Below are positions 1 to 10,724 of a DNA stretch of 64,000 bases, one piece after another. Below the pieces are notes generated by a model. The model did no database searches, was not told the origin of the DNA, and worked only from the letters and a program-made list of their open reading frames with translations. The first letter of the stretch is position 1; each line of letters begins with the position of its first letter. The stretch spans positions 102,125-166,124 of the forward strand of contig CAXXWB010000014.1 in assembly GCA_963677505.2 (NCBI GenBank), read 5' to 3'. Source of the DNA: JBGSUZ01 sp963677505. GTDB taxonomy: Bacteria; Bacillota; Clostridia; Peptostreptococcales; Acidaminobacteraceae. A program made the translations under genes and the position numbers.

Positions 1-886
1 GCCTATGATTCGTCTCAGAGATAATATTCAACTGAATTCAAATGCATACATCATTAAAATTAAAGGGGCTGTAGTAGCCCAAGGAACGGTCATGTTTGAT
101 CATTTCCTTGCTATGAATCCAGGCACTGTAGAAGGAGAAATTACTGGAGTGGATACCAGTGAGGCCTGCATTCGGTCTACCTGCTAAGTGGATTATTGCA
201 GAGGAACGTGAAAAGGCTGAAATATTTGGCTACAACAGTGGTGGATCCGTCTTCGATAATATCTACCCATTTGACAGAAGTGATTAAGCGTCATGCCCAT
301 GAATTAATCGGCAGACAGGAAGTCAAACAGTTGATAGATAATATTAAAGAGAGCAATGCCACTTTAGTAGATGAACTTATTCCTATTTATATGGGAATTG
401 GTGATGTACAAAAGGTGTTATCAAATCTACTGAAGGAGGGCATATCAGTCCGAGATTTAATTTCAATATTAGAAGCTTTGGCTGACTATGCACCATCGAC
501 AAAAAGATCTTAACATACTAACAGAATATGTAAGGCAGAAATTAAGCAGAATGATTACATCCACTTACATTCAGGGAAAATCGGCAAAGGTCGTTACACT
601 GGATCAAGATTTGGAAAATCTATTAATGGATTCAGTTCAACAAAATGGGACTAGTTCATATTTATCTTTGGATCCTGTGAATAGTCAATCGATTCTTAAC
701 AACATAGCTATACAAATTCAAAATCTACTACAGATTGGCGAACAGCCAATTGTTGTAACCGCTCCAATTGTAAGATTTTATCTTAAAAGATTAACCGATC
801 AATATATACCAGATTTGATTGTTTTATCATATAATGAAATAGAGGCAGATATTGATATTCAGTCTATAGGGGTGGTGACACTTTAG
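1..886 (+). CDS. flhA: Flagellar export gate protein FlhA, C-terminal part (5' end outside window; three apparent frameshifts)
   Basis: This is the cytoplasmic C-terminal domain of FlhA, the ring-forming component of the flagellar type III export gate that docks substrate-chaperone complexes. Recognisable family text includes the IRLRDNIQL segment near the left edge, VVDPSSIISTHL, the conserved LIGRQEVKQL and the LTEYVRQKL helix. The reading frame is broken by an extra G at 163-164, an extra A at 234-235 and an extra A in the A-run at 501-505. Removing these restores one continuous FlhA sequence with no stop codon or obvious missense damage. The stop codon (884-886) overlaps the GTG start of flhF. 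The N-terminal membrane domain lies outside the window. Confidence 0.9.
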
Positions 887-2119
887 TGAAAGTTAAACGT
901 TATTTAGTCAATGACATGAATGAAGCAATGATCATGATCAAAAATGAACTTGGTAAAGATGCCATCATACTAAGCAGCCCGAAAAGTTAAAGCAAATGTT
1001 TTTTTTGGCATATTTGGAAAATCAAAATTTGAAGTACTTGCGGCTATTGAAGAACAAGTTCAGTTGAAAGCCTCAGAAGCTCAATTTCAGTCATCGGGTA
1101 GAGACAAATCTGTTATAGATACCTATATGCAGGTTAAGACTGGAGGCAATAACACTCAAAAGCAAACTGAATTAAATCAGTTGAATCAAGACTTAAATGA
1201 ACTAAAGCAAATGGTAACTCAGCTTGTTATGAAAAATGTTACTTGCTCCAGAAGAAACGACTACACCAAATAATGAGCAGAACAAAGAAAATTTTGGGTA
1301 TCCAAATTATTCAAATGGGAATACGGCTTCTGTTAATGAACCATCTGAGTTGACACCAATGGAACAAGTCAAACAATGGTTAATAGATAGAGATGTAGAT
1401 AAAATTCATGCTGATAAAATCACTGAAATTTTGTTTTACAATGGAGAAGTGCCAGAGGATATTACAAAATCCCTTAGACAGGTTATTCAAAAACTTTTAG
1501 GAAAGCCGTTCACTATTGAAAAAACAGACTCAAAACCGAAAGTATGCTTTTTTGTAGGGCCTACTGGTGTTGGTAAAACCACAACACTTGCTAAGTTGGC
1601 AGCAAAATTATCATTGATGGAAAACAAGAAAATTGGCTTAATCACTTCTGATACTTATAGGATTGCCGCTGTAGATCAATTGAAAACCTATAGTGAAATT
1701 TTAGAGCATACCTTTAACAGTTATCTATGAAGCAGATGAGTTGCCCAAGTACTTTAAATAAGTATATGGATAGGGATTATATTTTGATAGATACAGCCGG
1801 AAGAAGTCAAAATTCTAAAGAATTTGTCTCAGATGTGGCTGCGTTGCTCGAATATGTTGAAGATCCTGAAATATTTTTAGTAATCAGCCTAACAACAGGG
1901 TATAAAGAAATTAGCAAAATATTGGAGGCTTATAGTTTTTTAGCGGATTACAAGCTTCTGTTTACAAAATTGGATGAATCAAGTTCTTTAGGTAACGTCC
2001 TCAACGCCAGAATGATGACCAATAAATCCCTTTCGTATTTCACAATAGGGCAAAGTGTGCCCGATGACATTGAAATTGCCAATCTCGAGAAGATTGTCAA
2101 TTATATAGTGGGTGATTAG
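886..2119 (+). CDS. flhF: Flagellar SRP-like GTPase FlhF (four apparent frameshifts)
   Basis: FlhF is an SRP54/FtsY-family GTPase that sets the position and number of flagella, working with the ATPase FlhG encoded next. The N-terminus (VKVKRYLVNDM) matches the family. The NG domain shows the P-loop GPTGVGKTTT, the SDTYRIAAVDQLKTY segment and the DTAGRS motif. The frame is interrupted by an extra C in the CCC at 978-980, an extra A at 1232-1236, an extra C at 1707 and an extra A at 1756-1758. Removing all four gives 409 residues, a normal length. The GTG start at 886 is translationally coupled to flhA. Confidence 0.9.
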
Positions 2120-2120
2120 A

Positions 2121-2995
2121 ATGGATCAAGCGCAGAACTTAAGAAAATACATTAATCTGGCTCATGTTAACCCTAAAGAATCGGTTCCAAGTGCTAAAGA
2201 CGCTAAAATCATTACCATCTCTAGTGGCAAGGGTGGTGTAGGAAAAACCAATTTCAGTGTGAATTTAGCCATTGCATTGGCGAAACTTGGCAGAAGAGTT
2301 TCTTTAATTGATGCTGATTTAGGCCTTGCTAATGTAGATGTTCTCATGGATCTGGTTCCCAAATACAATCTAAACCATGTTTTGAGATTAGAAAAGACAA
2401 TTGAAGAAATAATTGTTGAAGGGCCATATGGCTTAAATATTATTTCTGGGGGTTCAGGCCTTCTGGAAATGGCAAATCTAACAAAAGAAAAACTTAATAG
2501 ATTAATTGAAGGCTTACAAGTCCTCAACGAACGTTCAGACTACATTTTAATTGATACAGGTGCGGGTCTTAGCGATTCGGTTATTTCCTTTGTAGAAGCT
2601 GCTCACGATGTTATTTTGATCGTAACACCTGACCCAACGTCCATAACAGATGCCTACGCTTTAATTAAGAATATTCATCAAATGGACAAAAATCTTAGAA
2701 TTGTAGTAAATCGTGTAGATTCCAATAAAGAAGGGTATGAAGTATTTAATAAAATCTATTTGGCAGCTAAACGATTTTTTAAATTCAGAAATTGAGCAAT
2801 TGGGCTTTATTTATGAAGACAGTAGCGTTAAGAAATCAGTAAAGATACAGACCCCGGTTATGTTGGCATATCCTAATTCATTTAGCAAGCAAAGGCATTG
2901 AAATGATTGCTTACAACATTGAAAACAACGGGGTATTCAGTCCAGAACCAAACACCTTCAAGAACTTCATCAACAAATTATTTGCAAATGTATAG
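2121..2995 (+). CDS. flhG: MinD-like flagellar number ATPase FlhG (two apparent frameshifts)
   Basis: This is a ParA/MinD-type ATPase (also called YlxH) that controls flagellar number and placement together with FlhF. The deviant Walker A motif SSGKGGVGKTNFSVN is visible near residue 35, followed by the DADLGLANVD loop and an IDTGAGLSD Walker B region. The ATG at 2121 is chosen over an in-frame GTG at 2112 that still overlaps flhF. An extra T in the T-run at 2775-2780 and an extra T at 2881-2883 break the C-terminal third. With both removed the product is 290 residues and keeps the expected LASKGIEMIAYNIE-type C-terminal sequence. Confidence 0.9.
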
Positions 2996-3008
2996 GTAGG
3001 TGATCGTT

Positions 3009-3762
3009 TTGGGAAAAACTGCCGAAAGATATAGAGGCGGGATTGCCAATAGATTTGGCGATTATGACAAAGGCTCAAATGATGTTAACATTAAAATCTA
3101 ATGTTCATCAAAGAATTTCTGACAATGAAATTCAAATTTTGATGCCAATTTATAATGGAAAGTTATTACCACTGGAAAAGGATTTGCGGTTGGTCATTGT
3201 TTATACAATCAAAGAAGTAGGGCGATTTGAATTTGAAGCACTTATTACCAATCGCCATGTTTGATAATAATGTTCATGTTTTAACAGTGGTTCAAGTTTC
3301 AGACATTAAAAAGTCTCAGAGAAGGAATTATTACCGAGTTCCTTTCTTTGAAACAATTAAACTCAGTAGGTTGAACAAACCATTACCTGATGATGTTGTT
3401 GAAAAACTTCTTAGTGAATTTGAAGCTCAAAATGAAAAGTATAAGCATAACAAAGATATCATCGTGGTAGACCCACCTGATATATATCATTTTTAAAAAT
3501 TGATTGCAGAGATGTTAGTGGCGGAGGCCTCAGAGGTTTTTCAAAGGAGCCGATGGATCTCTTTGAAATGGTTAGAGGCGAATTGTATGTAGAAGATTTT
3601 CACGTTGAATTTGTAGGAGAAATCATTCGAGTATCAGCAAGTTTTGACAGCGTAATGCCATATGAAATTGGTGTCAGATTTACCGAAATGGATGAAAATT
3701 CTAGAACAAGACTCATTGGGTATATTTTCAAAAAGCAAAGAAATCTAATGAAAAAGGGTTGA
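3009..3762 (+). CDS. ycgR: c-di-GMP-binding flagellar brake protein, YcgR/YpfA family (four apparent frameshifts)
   Basis: The N-terminal YcgR-like domain is followed by a PilZ domain. The c-di-GMP-binding signature is visible as QRRNYYRVPF and, later, the D-x-S-x-G-G-like DVSGGGLRGFS. PilZ proteins of this type brake the flagellar motor or bias its rotation when c-di-GMP rises. The frame is broken by an extra C at 3255-3256 and by an extra T (3490-3494) plus an extra A (3495-3499). A further extra A at 3014-3018 would connect the protein to a TTG start at 3009 behind GGTAGGTGA. With these corrections the protein has 249 residues. The start is less certain than the rest. Its place between flhG and cheB is usual in Clostridia. 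Confidence 0.8.
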
Positions 3763-3768
3763 TCAATT

Positions 3769-4889
3769 ATGAAAATTCGAATACTAGTTGTTGACGACTC
3801 AGCGTTTATGAGGAAAGTCATCACAGATATGATTCATTTGCAAAAGAACATTGAAGTTGTTGATACTGCAAAGAATGGTCAAGAGGCAATCGAAAAAATC
3901 AAAATCCTCAAACCTGACGTAGTCACGTTGGATATTGAAATGCCAATCATGGATGGTCTTACAGCCCTTGAAAAATCATGGACAGTAATCCGTTGCCTGT
4001 CATTATGCTTAGTAGTTTAACTAAGGAAGGGGCCGATGCTACTATAAGGTCTTTAGAGTTAGGCGCCGTAGATTTTATCACAAAACCTTCAAGCGTTTTT
4101 AAAATCAATACGGATGATGTAAAGAATGAATTAATTAGTAAAATAGAAATGGCGTCTAAAATTTCAATGAAAACTAAGAATATTACAAAAAAAATACCAG
4201 AGCATAAGAAGGAAAAAGAGGACTATACGACGAAATCTAATACTAGACCAATGACAGAGACAAGTTCTTTCCGTTCTGATATGGAAATTAAACGTAGTGT
4301 AGGTGGTAACCGAATTGATAAAATTGTGGCTATTGGCACCTCTACAGGTGGTCCAAGGGCCCTTCAATCGGTGATTCCAAAGATTCCTGGAAACGTTAAT
4401 GCAAGCTTCATCGTTGTTCAGCACATGCCACCTGGTTTTACCAAGTCCTTGGCTGAAAGAATGAACACATTGTCAGAACTTAGTGTTAAAGAAGCAGAAC
4501 ATGGAGATGTTCTAAAACCTGGATGGGCTTATATTGCTCCAGGAGATTATCACTTAAAGCTCAAGAAAAGCGGACAAGATTATGTCATACAACTTTCACA
4601 AGACGACTTAGTGTCAGGACATCGACCATCAGTTGATGCCATGATGAATTCCATAGCCGACTTGAAAATCAATAACGTTGTTGGTGTCATAATGACAGGC
4701 ATGGGTGCAGATGGTGCAAAAGGGTTAGCCCGAGTCAAAAACGAAAATAAAGGATTTGTCATTGCACAAGATGAAGAATCCTGTGTCGTCTTTGGGATGC
4801 CAAAATCGACAATCCAATTGGGTTGTGTTGATCGAGTGGTTACATTAACAGATATAGCAAACGAAATAGTCAGAGCCGTGGGGGTGTAG
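3769..4889 (+). CDS. cheB: Chemotaxis response regulator protein-glutamate methylesterase CheB (one apparent frameshift)
   Basis: CheB removes methyl groups from, and deamidates, chemoreceptors during adaptation. The receiver domain has the acidic pair D9/D10 and the phospho-acceptor D55 (TLDIEMP). The C-terminal methylesterase domain shows the Ser motif GTSTGGPRAL, the His motif QHMPPGFT and the Asp motif GMGADGA. One base appears to be missing from the A-run at 3971-3975, because the reading frame moves back by one between LEK and MDSNPLPVIM. Correction gives 373 residues. The RBS and ATG at 3769 lie directly after the PilZ gene. Confidence 0.93.
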
Positions 4890-4893
4890 TTTT

Positions 4894-6959
4894 ATGGATA
4901 TGAGTCAATATTTAGAAATATTCATGGATGAGTCAAAAGAACATTTGCAACACATGAACCAAATTTTATTGGAGTTAGAAAAGACACCTGAAGATCTTAA
5001 CTTAATTAATGAAATCTTCAGAATTGCCCATACAATTAAGGGTATGTCTGGAACAATGGGTTTCACAAAAGTAGCTACCTTGACCCATGAAATGGAAAAT
5101 GTTTTGCATTTAGTTAGAAACAAAGAGTTTCCAGTCACATCGGTCATTATAGATGTTATTTTTGAGTGTTTTGATACCCTTGATAATCAAATTACAGCTA
5201 TTGAAAACAGTGGTGCAGAAAACTCAAGTGATTCATCAGCCCTCGTTAATAAATTAATTCAAATTATCAACACAAAAGGGGTGTCATCTGGAGGCGAACC
5301 TGTTGTAGAAACTCCGAAAGCAGCTGCAAAAGTTGAAGCAGTAGCAACAGGCGGTGCAGGTGATTTCAATATCGAAATTGGGCAAGCGCAAGAGCATGTC
5401 ATTCAAAAAGCAAACGAACAAGGCCTTAATGCTATTAAGGTAAAAATTGTACTGAGCAACAGTTGTATGCTCAAAGCTGCTAGAGCGTTTATTGTTTTCA
5501 ATACATTAGAACAGTTTGGTGAAGTTATTGGTTCTTATCCAATAGCAGAAGAAATCGAAGATGAAAAATTCGATGAGTCATTTGAAGTACTTTATGTAAC
5601 TAAGTTAGATGAAAAGACTACTGAAAATGAGATTATGAATATTTCTGAAATTGATGCTGTTATTACCGAATTAGTTGTACTTGGTGATAAGGTAATAGAA
5701 GATAAAGAAGTATCCTTAGAAGAGGTACTTGATATCGTTTCAGAACGCACTGTAGATGTTCCTCAAGTAGCGGCTAAAACCGAGAAAAAGAAGAAAAAGG
5801 AAAAACCGCTAAAACTGTTAGAGTTGATATTGATCGCTTAGATAATTTAATGAATTTGGTAAGTGAGCTTATCATTATCAAAACAAGATTAGAAGACAAT
5901 GGCAGCACAAGTTCAAAACAAAATATGGGTGAGGCAATTGAATACTTAGAAAGAATTACAACTAGTCTTCATGATGCCGTTATGAAAGTCAGAATGGTTC
6001 CTGTAGAGAGAACCTTTAACAGATTCCCGAGAATGGTAAGAGACCTTTCCAAAGATTTAGGGAAGAGCATTAAACTTCTCATGTCAGGCGAAGAGACAGA
6101 AGTCGATAGAACGGTTATCGATGAAATTGGAGATCCGCTCATTCACTTAATCCGTAACTCTATTGATCACGGAATCGAATCACCTGAAATAAGATTAGCA
6201 GCTGGAAAACCTGAGCACGGAACAGTAGCTCTTCGTGCATATCCAGATGGTAACACTGTTGTCATTGAAGTTGAAGATGACGGCGCTGGAATTAATGCTG
6301 AACGAGTTCTTGCAAAAGCTATTTCTAAAGGTGTAATTACTCAGAAAGAATCTGAAACAATGCCTACTCAAGAAGTAGTTAACTTGCTATTCAGACCGGG
6401 CTTTAGTACAGCTGATGTTATTACTGACTTATCAGGCAGAGGCGTTGGACTAGACGTTGTAAAAACTAAAATCGAGTCATTAAATGGCACAGTTGAAGTT
6501 AAAACAACCCTTGGTCATGGTAGTAAGTTTACTATTAGATTGCCACTTACTCTTGCAATCATCCAAGCACTCATGGTCAATTTAGATCGTGAAAAATATG
6601 CGTTGCCACTAAATAACATTAAAGAAATCACTACGATTAATTCCAAATCTATTAGTTTGGTTCAAAATCAAGAAGTGGTACTTTATAGAAATAAAACATT
6701 GCCACTCATTCGCTTAAACGATGTGTTGCAAGTTCCTAGTCACCCAAGTGAAGTAAGTGACAAAGAAGACCTAATTGTCGTAGTTGTTAAAAAAGGCGAT
6801 ACTGAAGCTGGCCTCGTCGTGGATAGCTTAATCGGACAACAGGAAATAGTTATTAAATCCCTAGGCAAGTATCTTACTGGCGTTAGGGTCATTGCAGGTG
6901 CAACTATCCTTGGTAATGGCGGTGTAGCATTGATTGTTGATCCAAATCAGCTATTCTAA
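4894..6959 (+). CDS. cheA: Chemotaxis histidine kinase CheA (one apparent frameshift)
   Basis: CheA autophosphorylates on its Hpt domain in response to chemoreceptors and passes phosphate to CheY and CheB. The P1 phosphohistidine is H46 (IAHTIKGMSG). A CheY-binding P2 domain follows at about residues 160-260, then a charged Lys/Glu linker. The dimerisation helix is VDIDRLDNLMNLVSELI. The ATPase boxes are the N-box IRNSIDHGIE, DDGAGIN and GRGVGLDVVK, and a C-terminal CheW-like P5 domain ends the protein. One A seems to be missing in the A-run at 5801-5805, inside the linker just before the dimerisation helix. Correction gives 688 residues. Uncorrected, the kinase would be split into an Hpt/P2 half and a catalytic half. 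Confidence 0.93.
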
Positions 6960-6984
6960 GCAATAAGACAGAGGAGGAAGCGAT

Positions 6985-7428
6985 ATGAGTCTTAGTAACG
7001 AATATGTAATTTTTAAATTAAACGGAGAACACTATGGCATCGATATTAAAAATGTTGAAAACATTGAAAAGTTGATTCCAATTACCCGTGTTCCTTATTC
7101 TGAGAATTTTGTTGAAGGCGTAGTCAATCTTCGTGGCGTCATTATACCAGTAGTTGACTTAAGAAAACGCTTTGGTATCGAAGCTAGTGAAGTGAGCGAT
7201 GAGTCAAGAATTATTATCGTTAATATCTCTGAATTAAAAGTTGGTATGATAGTAGATACATCTTCTGAAGTCCTCAAGTTGGATCGTGAAGATATTGATG
7301 CTGCTCCTTCGGTCAGAGGCAATGCAGATGTTGACTATATCAGAGAAATCGGAAAAAATGACGGTCGAATTATTATGTTAATTGACCTTCACAAAGTACT
7401 CGGAATTGAGGAAACAGTTCAAGAATAA
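6985..7428 (+). CDS. cheW: Chemotaxis coupling protein CheW
   Basis: This 147-residue protein is a single CheW domain, the adaptor linking chemoreceptors to CheA. Typical text is visible: the first strand (EYVIFKLNGEHYGID), the ITRVPYS segment, GVVNLRGVIIPVVDLR and the later GRIIMLIDLHKVL. The start follows a strong GAGGAGG site. It lies 25 bases after cheA and 17 bases before cheC, so it is surely part of the operon. The frame is intact, and it marks the end of the indel-rich part of the window. Confidence 0.96.
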   Translation: MSLSNEYVIFKLNGEHYGIDIKNVENIEKLIPITRVPYSENFVEGVVNLRGVIIPVVDLRKRFGIEASEVSDESRIIIVNISELKVGMIVDTSSEVLKLDREDIDAAPSVRGNADVDYIREIGKNDGRIIMLIDLHKVLGIEETVQE

Positions 7429-7445
7429 TCTTTAGGAGTGTTAAA

Positions 7446-8063
7446 ATGGGCGAGTATTTTGATCACATGAATGGCATAGTTCTAGATGTTCTAAAAGAAA
7501 TTGGCAACATCGGGGCTGGCAACGCTGCTACAGCTTTGGCGAAAATGATTGACAAAAAAGTGGATATGAAAGTACCTAAAGTATCAATTCTTGAGTTTAA
7601 AGAGGTGCCAGAGCTTCTTGGGGGTGAAGAAACCCAAGTATGTGGAATTTTCTTTAAAATTGAAGGGGATATTAACGGGAGTATTATGTTCCTGTTGGAA
7701 ATGGACAGTGCTTTCCATCTAATTGATTTATTAATGCCAAGGGATGAGCACACAATGGATGAATTCACTTATAGTGCCCTTAGAGAAATAGGTAATATTC
7801 TGTCAGGCAGCTATGTATCTTCACTTTCAGGTCTTACAGGATTAAATATGCATATTTCAGTTCCTTCCTTGTGTATCGACATGGCAGGCGCAATTCTAAG
7901 TGTACCGGCAATTCATTTTGGACAAATTGGTGATCGTATTTTAATCATCGAAAATCAATTTATAGAACCAGAAGAAAATGAGGCGGTTAGAGGCTTCTTC
8001 TTCCTGATTCCTGATGTTGAGTCGTATGATATTCTATTTAAAAGTTTGGGTGTGAGTATATGA
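7446..8063 (+). CDS. cheC: CheY-P phosphatase CheC
   Basis: CheC dephosphorylates CheY-P in Gram-positive chemotaxis and binds CheD. Both family active-site helices are present: LKEIGNIGAGNAATAL near residue 18 and LREIGNILSGSYVSSL near residue 115. Each carries the conserved E-x2-N pair, so both phosphatase sites look intact. At 205 residues the length is typical. The stop overlaps the ATG of cheD by four bases (ATGA), consistent with coupling of the two interacting partners. Confidence 0.96.
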   Translation: MGEYFDHMNGIVLDVLKEIGNIGAGNAATALAKMIDKKVDMKVPKVSILEFKEVPELLGGEETQVCGIFFKIEGDINGSIMFLLEMDSAFHLIDLLMPRDEHTMDEFTYSALREIGNILSGSYVSSLSGLTGLNMHISVPSLCIDMAGAILSVPAIHFGQIGDRILIIENQFIEPEENEAVRGFFFLIPDVESYDILFKSLGVSI

Positions 8064-8545
8064 GCCTAGTGCACAAGGTTGGAATGGCTGATCTCAAAAT
8101 TTGCAGCTCTCCGGATGTCTTGTCGACTTTAGGACTGGGTTCGTGTATCGGAATTTGTCTTTATGACCCAGGTACGAAAGTATCTGGGTTAGCCCATATC
8201 ATGCTCCCATCAAGTGAATCGATTAAGAATAATTCTAATACTGCAAAATTTGCTGATACAGCAATCGTCAAACTTATTGACGATATGATAAAAGCAGGGG
8301 CAAATCGAAGAAGGTTTGTTGCCAAAATAGCTGGAGGCGCTCAGATGTTCGCCTTCACATCACAAAGTGACTCTATGAAAGTAGGTCAGCGTAACGCTGA
8401 GTCTGTACGCAAGATACTTAAGGAAATGAGTATTCCTATCCTAGCAGATGATACTGGTGGTAACTATGGTAGAACCATAGAGTTTTATTCTACAACAGGT
8501 GTTTTGCTTATTAAGACCATCGGGCATGGAACAAAGGAAGTATAA
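8060..8545 (+). CDS. cheD: Chemoreceptor glutamine deamidase CheD
   Basis: CheD deamidates glutamines on chemoreceptors and is modulated by CheC. The catalytic Cys lies in TLGLGSCIGICLYD and the catalytic His in SGLAHIMLPS, followed by the conserved AKIAGGAQMF and DTGGNYGRTIEF segments. The product has 161 residues, normal for the family. Its start overlaps the cheC stop. Confidence 0.96.
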   Translation: MSLVHKVGMADLKICSSPDVLSTLGLGSCIGICLYDPGTKVSGLAHIMLPSSESIKNNSNTAKFADTAIVKLIDDMIKAGANRRRFVAKIAGGAQMFAFTSQSDSMKVGQRNAESVRKILKEMSIPILADDTGGNYGRTIEFYSTTGVLLIKTIGHGTKEV

Positions 8546-8568
8546 AGTCAATAATTGAGGTATTAAGT

Positions 8569-9309
8569 ATGGTGGCTATTGATCAGCTTTGGAAAAACTA
8601 CAAGGAAAAACAAGACGCTCAAGCAAAAGAAGCGTTGATAGTCCACTATGTAGAACTTGTTAAAATAGTAGCTGGCCGACTGTATAACTCCAAAAGCAGA
8701 GAATTGGAATATGATGATCTTGTTAGCTTTGGGATTATTGGCCTTATCGACGCAATTGAAAAGTTTGACGTAGAAAAAAATGTAAAATTCGAAACCTATG
8801 CCAATATCAGAATTAGAGGCGCCATTATAGATCAAATAAGGTCATTAGACTGGATACCTAGAAGTGCCAGACAAAAGTATAAAGATATGGAAGAGGCAAT
8901 TGCAACACTTCAATCTAATACGGAAGGCGATATTACCGATGAGATGATTGCAGGTCGTATGCAAATTACCTTGAGCGAATTTAATCGCATGTTAGGTGAA
9001 TTTACTACCTTTTCAATTGTTTCTCTAGAAGAGAAATTAACTGAAAACACAGGGTTTAATCCTATCTCAGAAAATGAAGAGTTTAACCCCGAAGACGCAA
9101 TGATGAGTCAAGATTTAAAAGATGTACTTAGAAATGCAATAGATCAGCTACCAGAGAGAGAAAGGCTGATTGTTGGGCTTTACTATTATTCTGAACTTAC
9201 TTATAAAGAGATTGCAGAGGTACTTGAAATTTCTGAATCCAGAATTTCTCAACTTCACAGTAAAGCAATCCTTAAGCTTAAGTCTTCTTTGAACCATATA
9301 TATGATTAA
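8569..9309 (+). CDS. sigD: Flagellar RNA polymerase sigma factor SigD/FliA (sigma-28)
   Basis: This sigma-70 family group 3 factor directs late flagellar and chemotaxis genes. Region 2 is visible as ELEYDDLVSFGIIGLIDAIEKFD followed by ETYANIRIRGAIIDQIR. Region 3 includes the WIPRSARQK segment, and region 4.2 is the helix-turn-helix TYKEIAEVLEISESRISQLH. The length (246 residues) and the position after cheD match sigD of Bacillus and Clostridia. No anti-sigma factor FlgM is seen in this window. Confidence 0.95.
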   Translation: MVAIDQLWKNYKEKQDAQAKEALIVHYVELVKIVAGRLYNSKSRELEYDDLVSFGIIGLIDAIEKFDVEKNVKFETYANIRIRGAIIDQIRSLDWIPRSARQKYKDMEEAIATLQSNTEGDITDEMIAGRMQITLSEFNRMLGEFTTFSIVSLEEKLTENTGFNPISENEEFNPEDAMMSQDLKDVLRNAIDQLPERERLIVGLYYYSELTYKEIAEVLEISESRISQLHSKAILKLKSSLNHIYD

Positions 9310-9329
9310 TTCTCATGGGGGGTGGAAAT

Positions 9330-10712
9330 GTGGCAGATCATGACAAGCCATATGATTTTGAACTAAAGATTTCAAGTGATTACTATGAAGCTAGACTAAC
9401 GGTTGTTATTTATGAGGGTGAAGAAATTAAAATTTCACCTGAAGCAGTCATCGATTTTCTAAAGAGTAAGAATGTAGTCTTTGGCATTGATTTAGATGCA
9501 ATTGATACGGTATGTCAAAATCCATCATTGGCTAATAATTTGCTTATAGCAACGGGTATTCCTCATGTCAATGGTGAAAATGGAGAAGTTACGCTGTATA
9601 TAGATAGTGAGAACACAACGAAGCCAACCATGTTGGCAAATGGAAATGTAGATTTCAAAAACTTAAATCTTGTTCATATTGCTAAGCAAGGTGAGTTACT
9701 TGCTGAGAAGAGCCTTCCTACTGACGGTACTTCAGGTACAACAGTTACGGGTAAGATCATTAAACAAAAACCAGGGAAACCAGTGAATTTTAAAATCGGA
9801 AAGAATGTAACCGTTAGTGAAGATGGTTTAAAGCTTTTCTCTGGAGTTACAGGGACCATTAAGTTAGATGGGGATAAAATTAGTGTCATTGAAGTGTTAG
9901 AAATACGAGATGACGTTGGCGTTAAGACTGGGAATATTTCTTTCACAGGAAAAGTTATTGTCTTTGGCAATGTAACAACTGGTTATTCAATTGAATGTGA
10001 AGAACTTGAAATCAATGGAATTGTTGAGTCTGCAACCATTAGAAGCAATGGGAACGTGACCATTTCAATTGGTGTACAAGGGAATGATGCTGCCAATATT
10101 TACTGTGGCGGCAATTTAAAAGCACAAACCCTCAATAACTGTCATTTGACTGTAAAAGGGGATATTTCATGCGATACTTTAATGCACAGTTTGGTTATAT
10201 GTGATGGAGAAATCCGTGCAGCTGGCAGAAAAGGCATGATAGTGGGTGGAGAAATTTCCGCAAGAAGAGCCATTCGTGCCAATATTATCGGTAGTGAAAT
10301 GGGTACAACCACTTCCTTAAAATTAGGTATGGATAGCGCTCTTTTAGATGAATATAAAGCTTTAACAGAGCAATTAAAGGAAGCCAAAGATCAATGCACA
10401 AAGTTAGATCAATTGGTTAGACTTCTAACAAAAAATGTTCAAGCAGCACCTGAAAATACTGAGATGAAAGACAAACTCAATCAAATGATTCCTGCAAGGG
10501 ACAATAGTTATACTCAAATGTCTGCCTTGTCGGAGAAAAACAATCAAATGCTTGAATTGTTTAATAAAATGAATGATTCTTTTGTAACAGCGTCAACTCT
10601 TTATCCTGGGGTGAAGATTAAAATTGGCAGTAATTTCTTCAATGCAAAAGATGAGCTTAAGAATGTTAAGTTGATTAAAGACGGCGCACAAATAGTAACT
10701 ATACCAAATTAA
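9330..10712 (+). CDS. fapA: FapA-family (DUF342) flagellar assembly protein A
   Basis: This is a DUF342/FapA protein of about 460 residues. The N-terminal FapA domain is followed by a repetitive beta-helix-like middle (GNISFTGKVIVFGNV, GIVESATIRSNGNV, GGEISARRAI), related in appearance to polymer-forming bactofilin-type repeats. A coiled-coil section with many Lys/Gln/Glu residues lies near residues 340-420, and a short C-terminal beta domain ends the protein. FapA homologues act in cell-surface or flagellar localisation; the mechanism is poorly known. The GTG at 9330 is chosen because GGGGGGTGG precedes it. An in-frame ATG at 9315 lies inside that ribosome binding site. Confidence 0.8.
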   Translation: MADHDKPYDFELKISSDYYEARLTVVIYEGEEIKISPEAVIDFLKSKNVVFGIDLDAIDTVCQNPSLANNLLIATGIPHVNGENGEVTLYIDSENTTKPTMLANGNVDFKNLNLVHIAKQGELLAEKSLPTDGTSGTTVTGKIIKQKPGKPVNFKIGKNVTVSEDGLKLFSGVTGTIKLDGDKISVIEVLEIRDDVGVKTGNISFTGKVIVFGNVTTGYSIECEELEINGIVESATIRSNGNVTISIGVQGNDAANIYCGGNLKAQTLNNCHLTVKGDISCDTLMHSLVICDGEIRAAGRKGMIVGGEISARRAIRANIIGSEMGTTTSLKLGMDSALLDEYKALTEQLKEAKDQCTKLDQLVRLLTKNVQAAPENTEMKDKLNQMIPARDNSYTQMSALSEKNNQMLELFNKMNDSFVTASTLYPGVKIKIGSNFFNAKDELKNVKLIKDGAQIVTIPN

Positions 10713-10724
10713 GGGTGATGTTTT

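Noticed and set aside
4164..4424. Minus-strand open frame across cheB
   Set aside because: It overlaps the conserved methylesterase domain on the other strand and has no ribosome binding site or recognisable family. It is a shadow frame.
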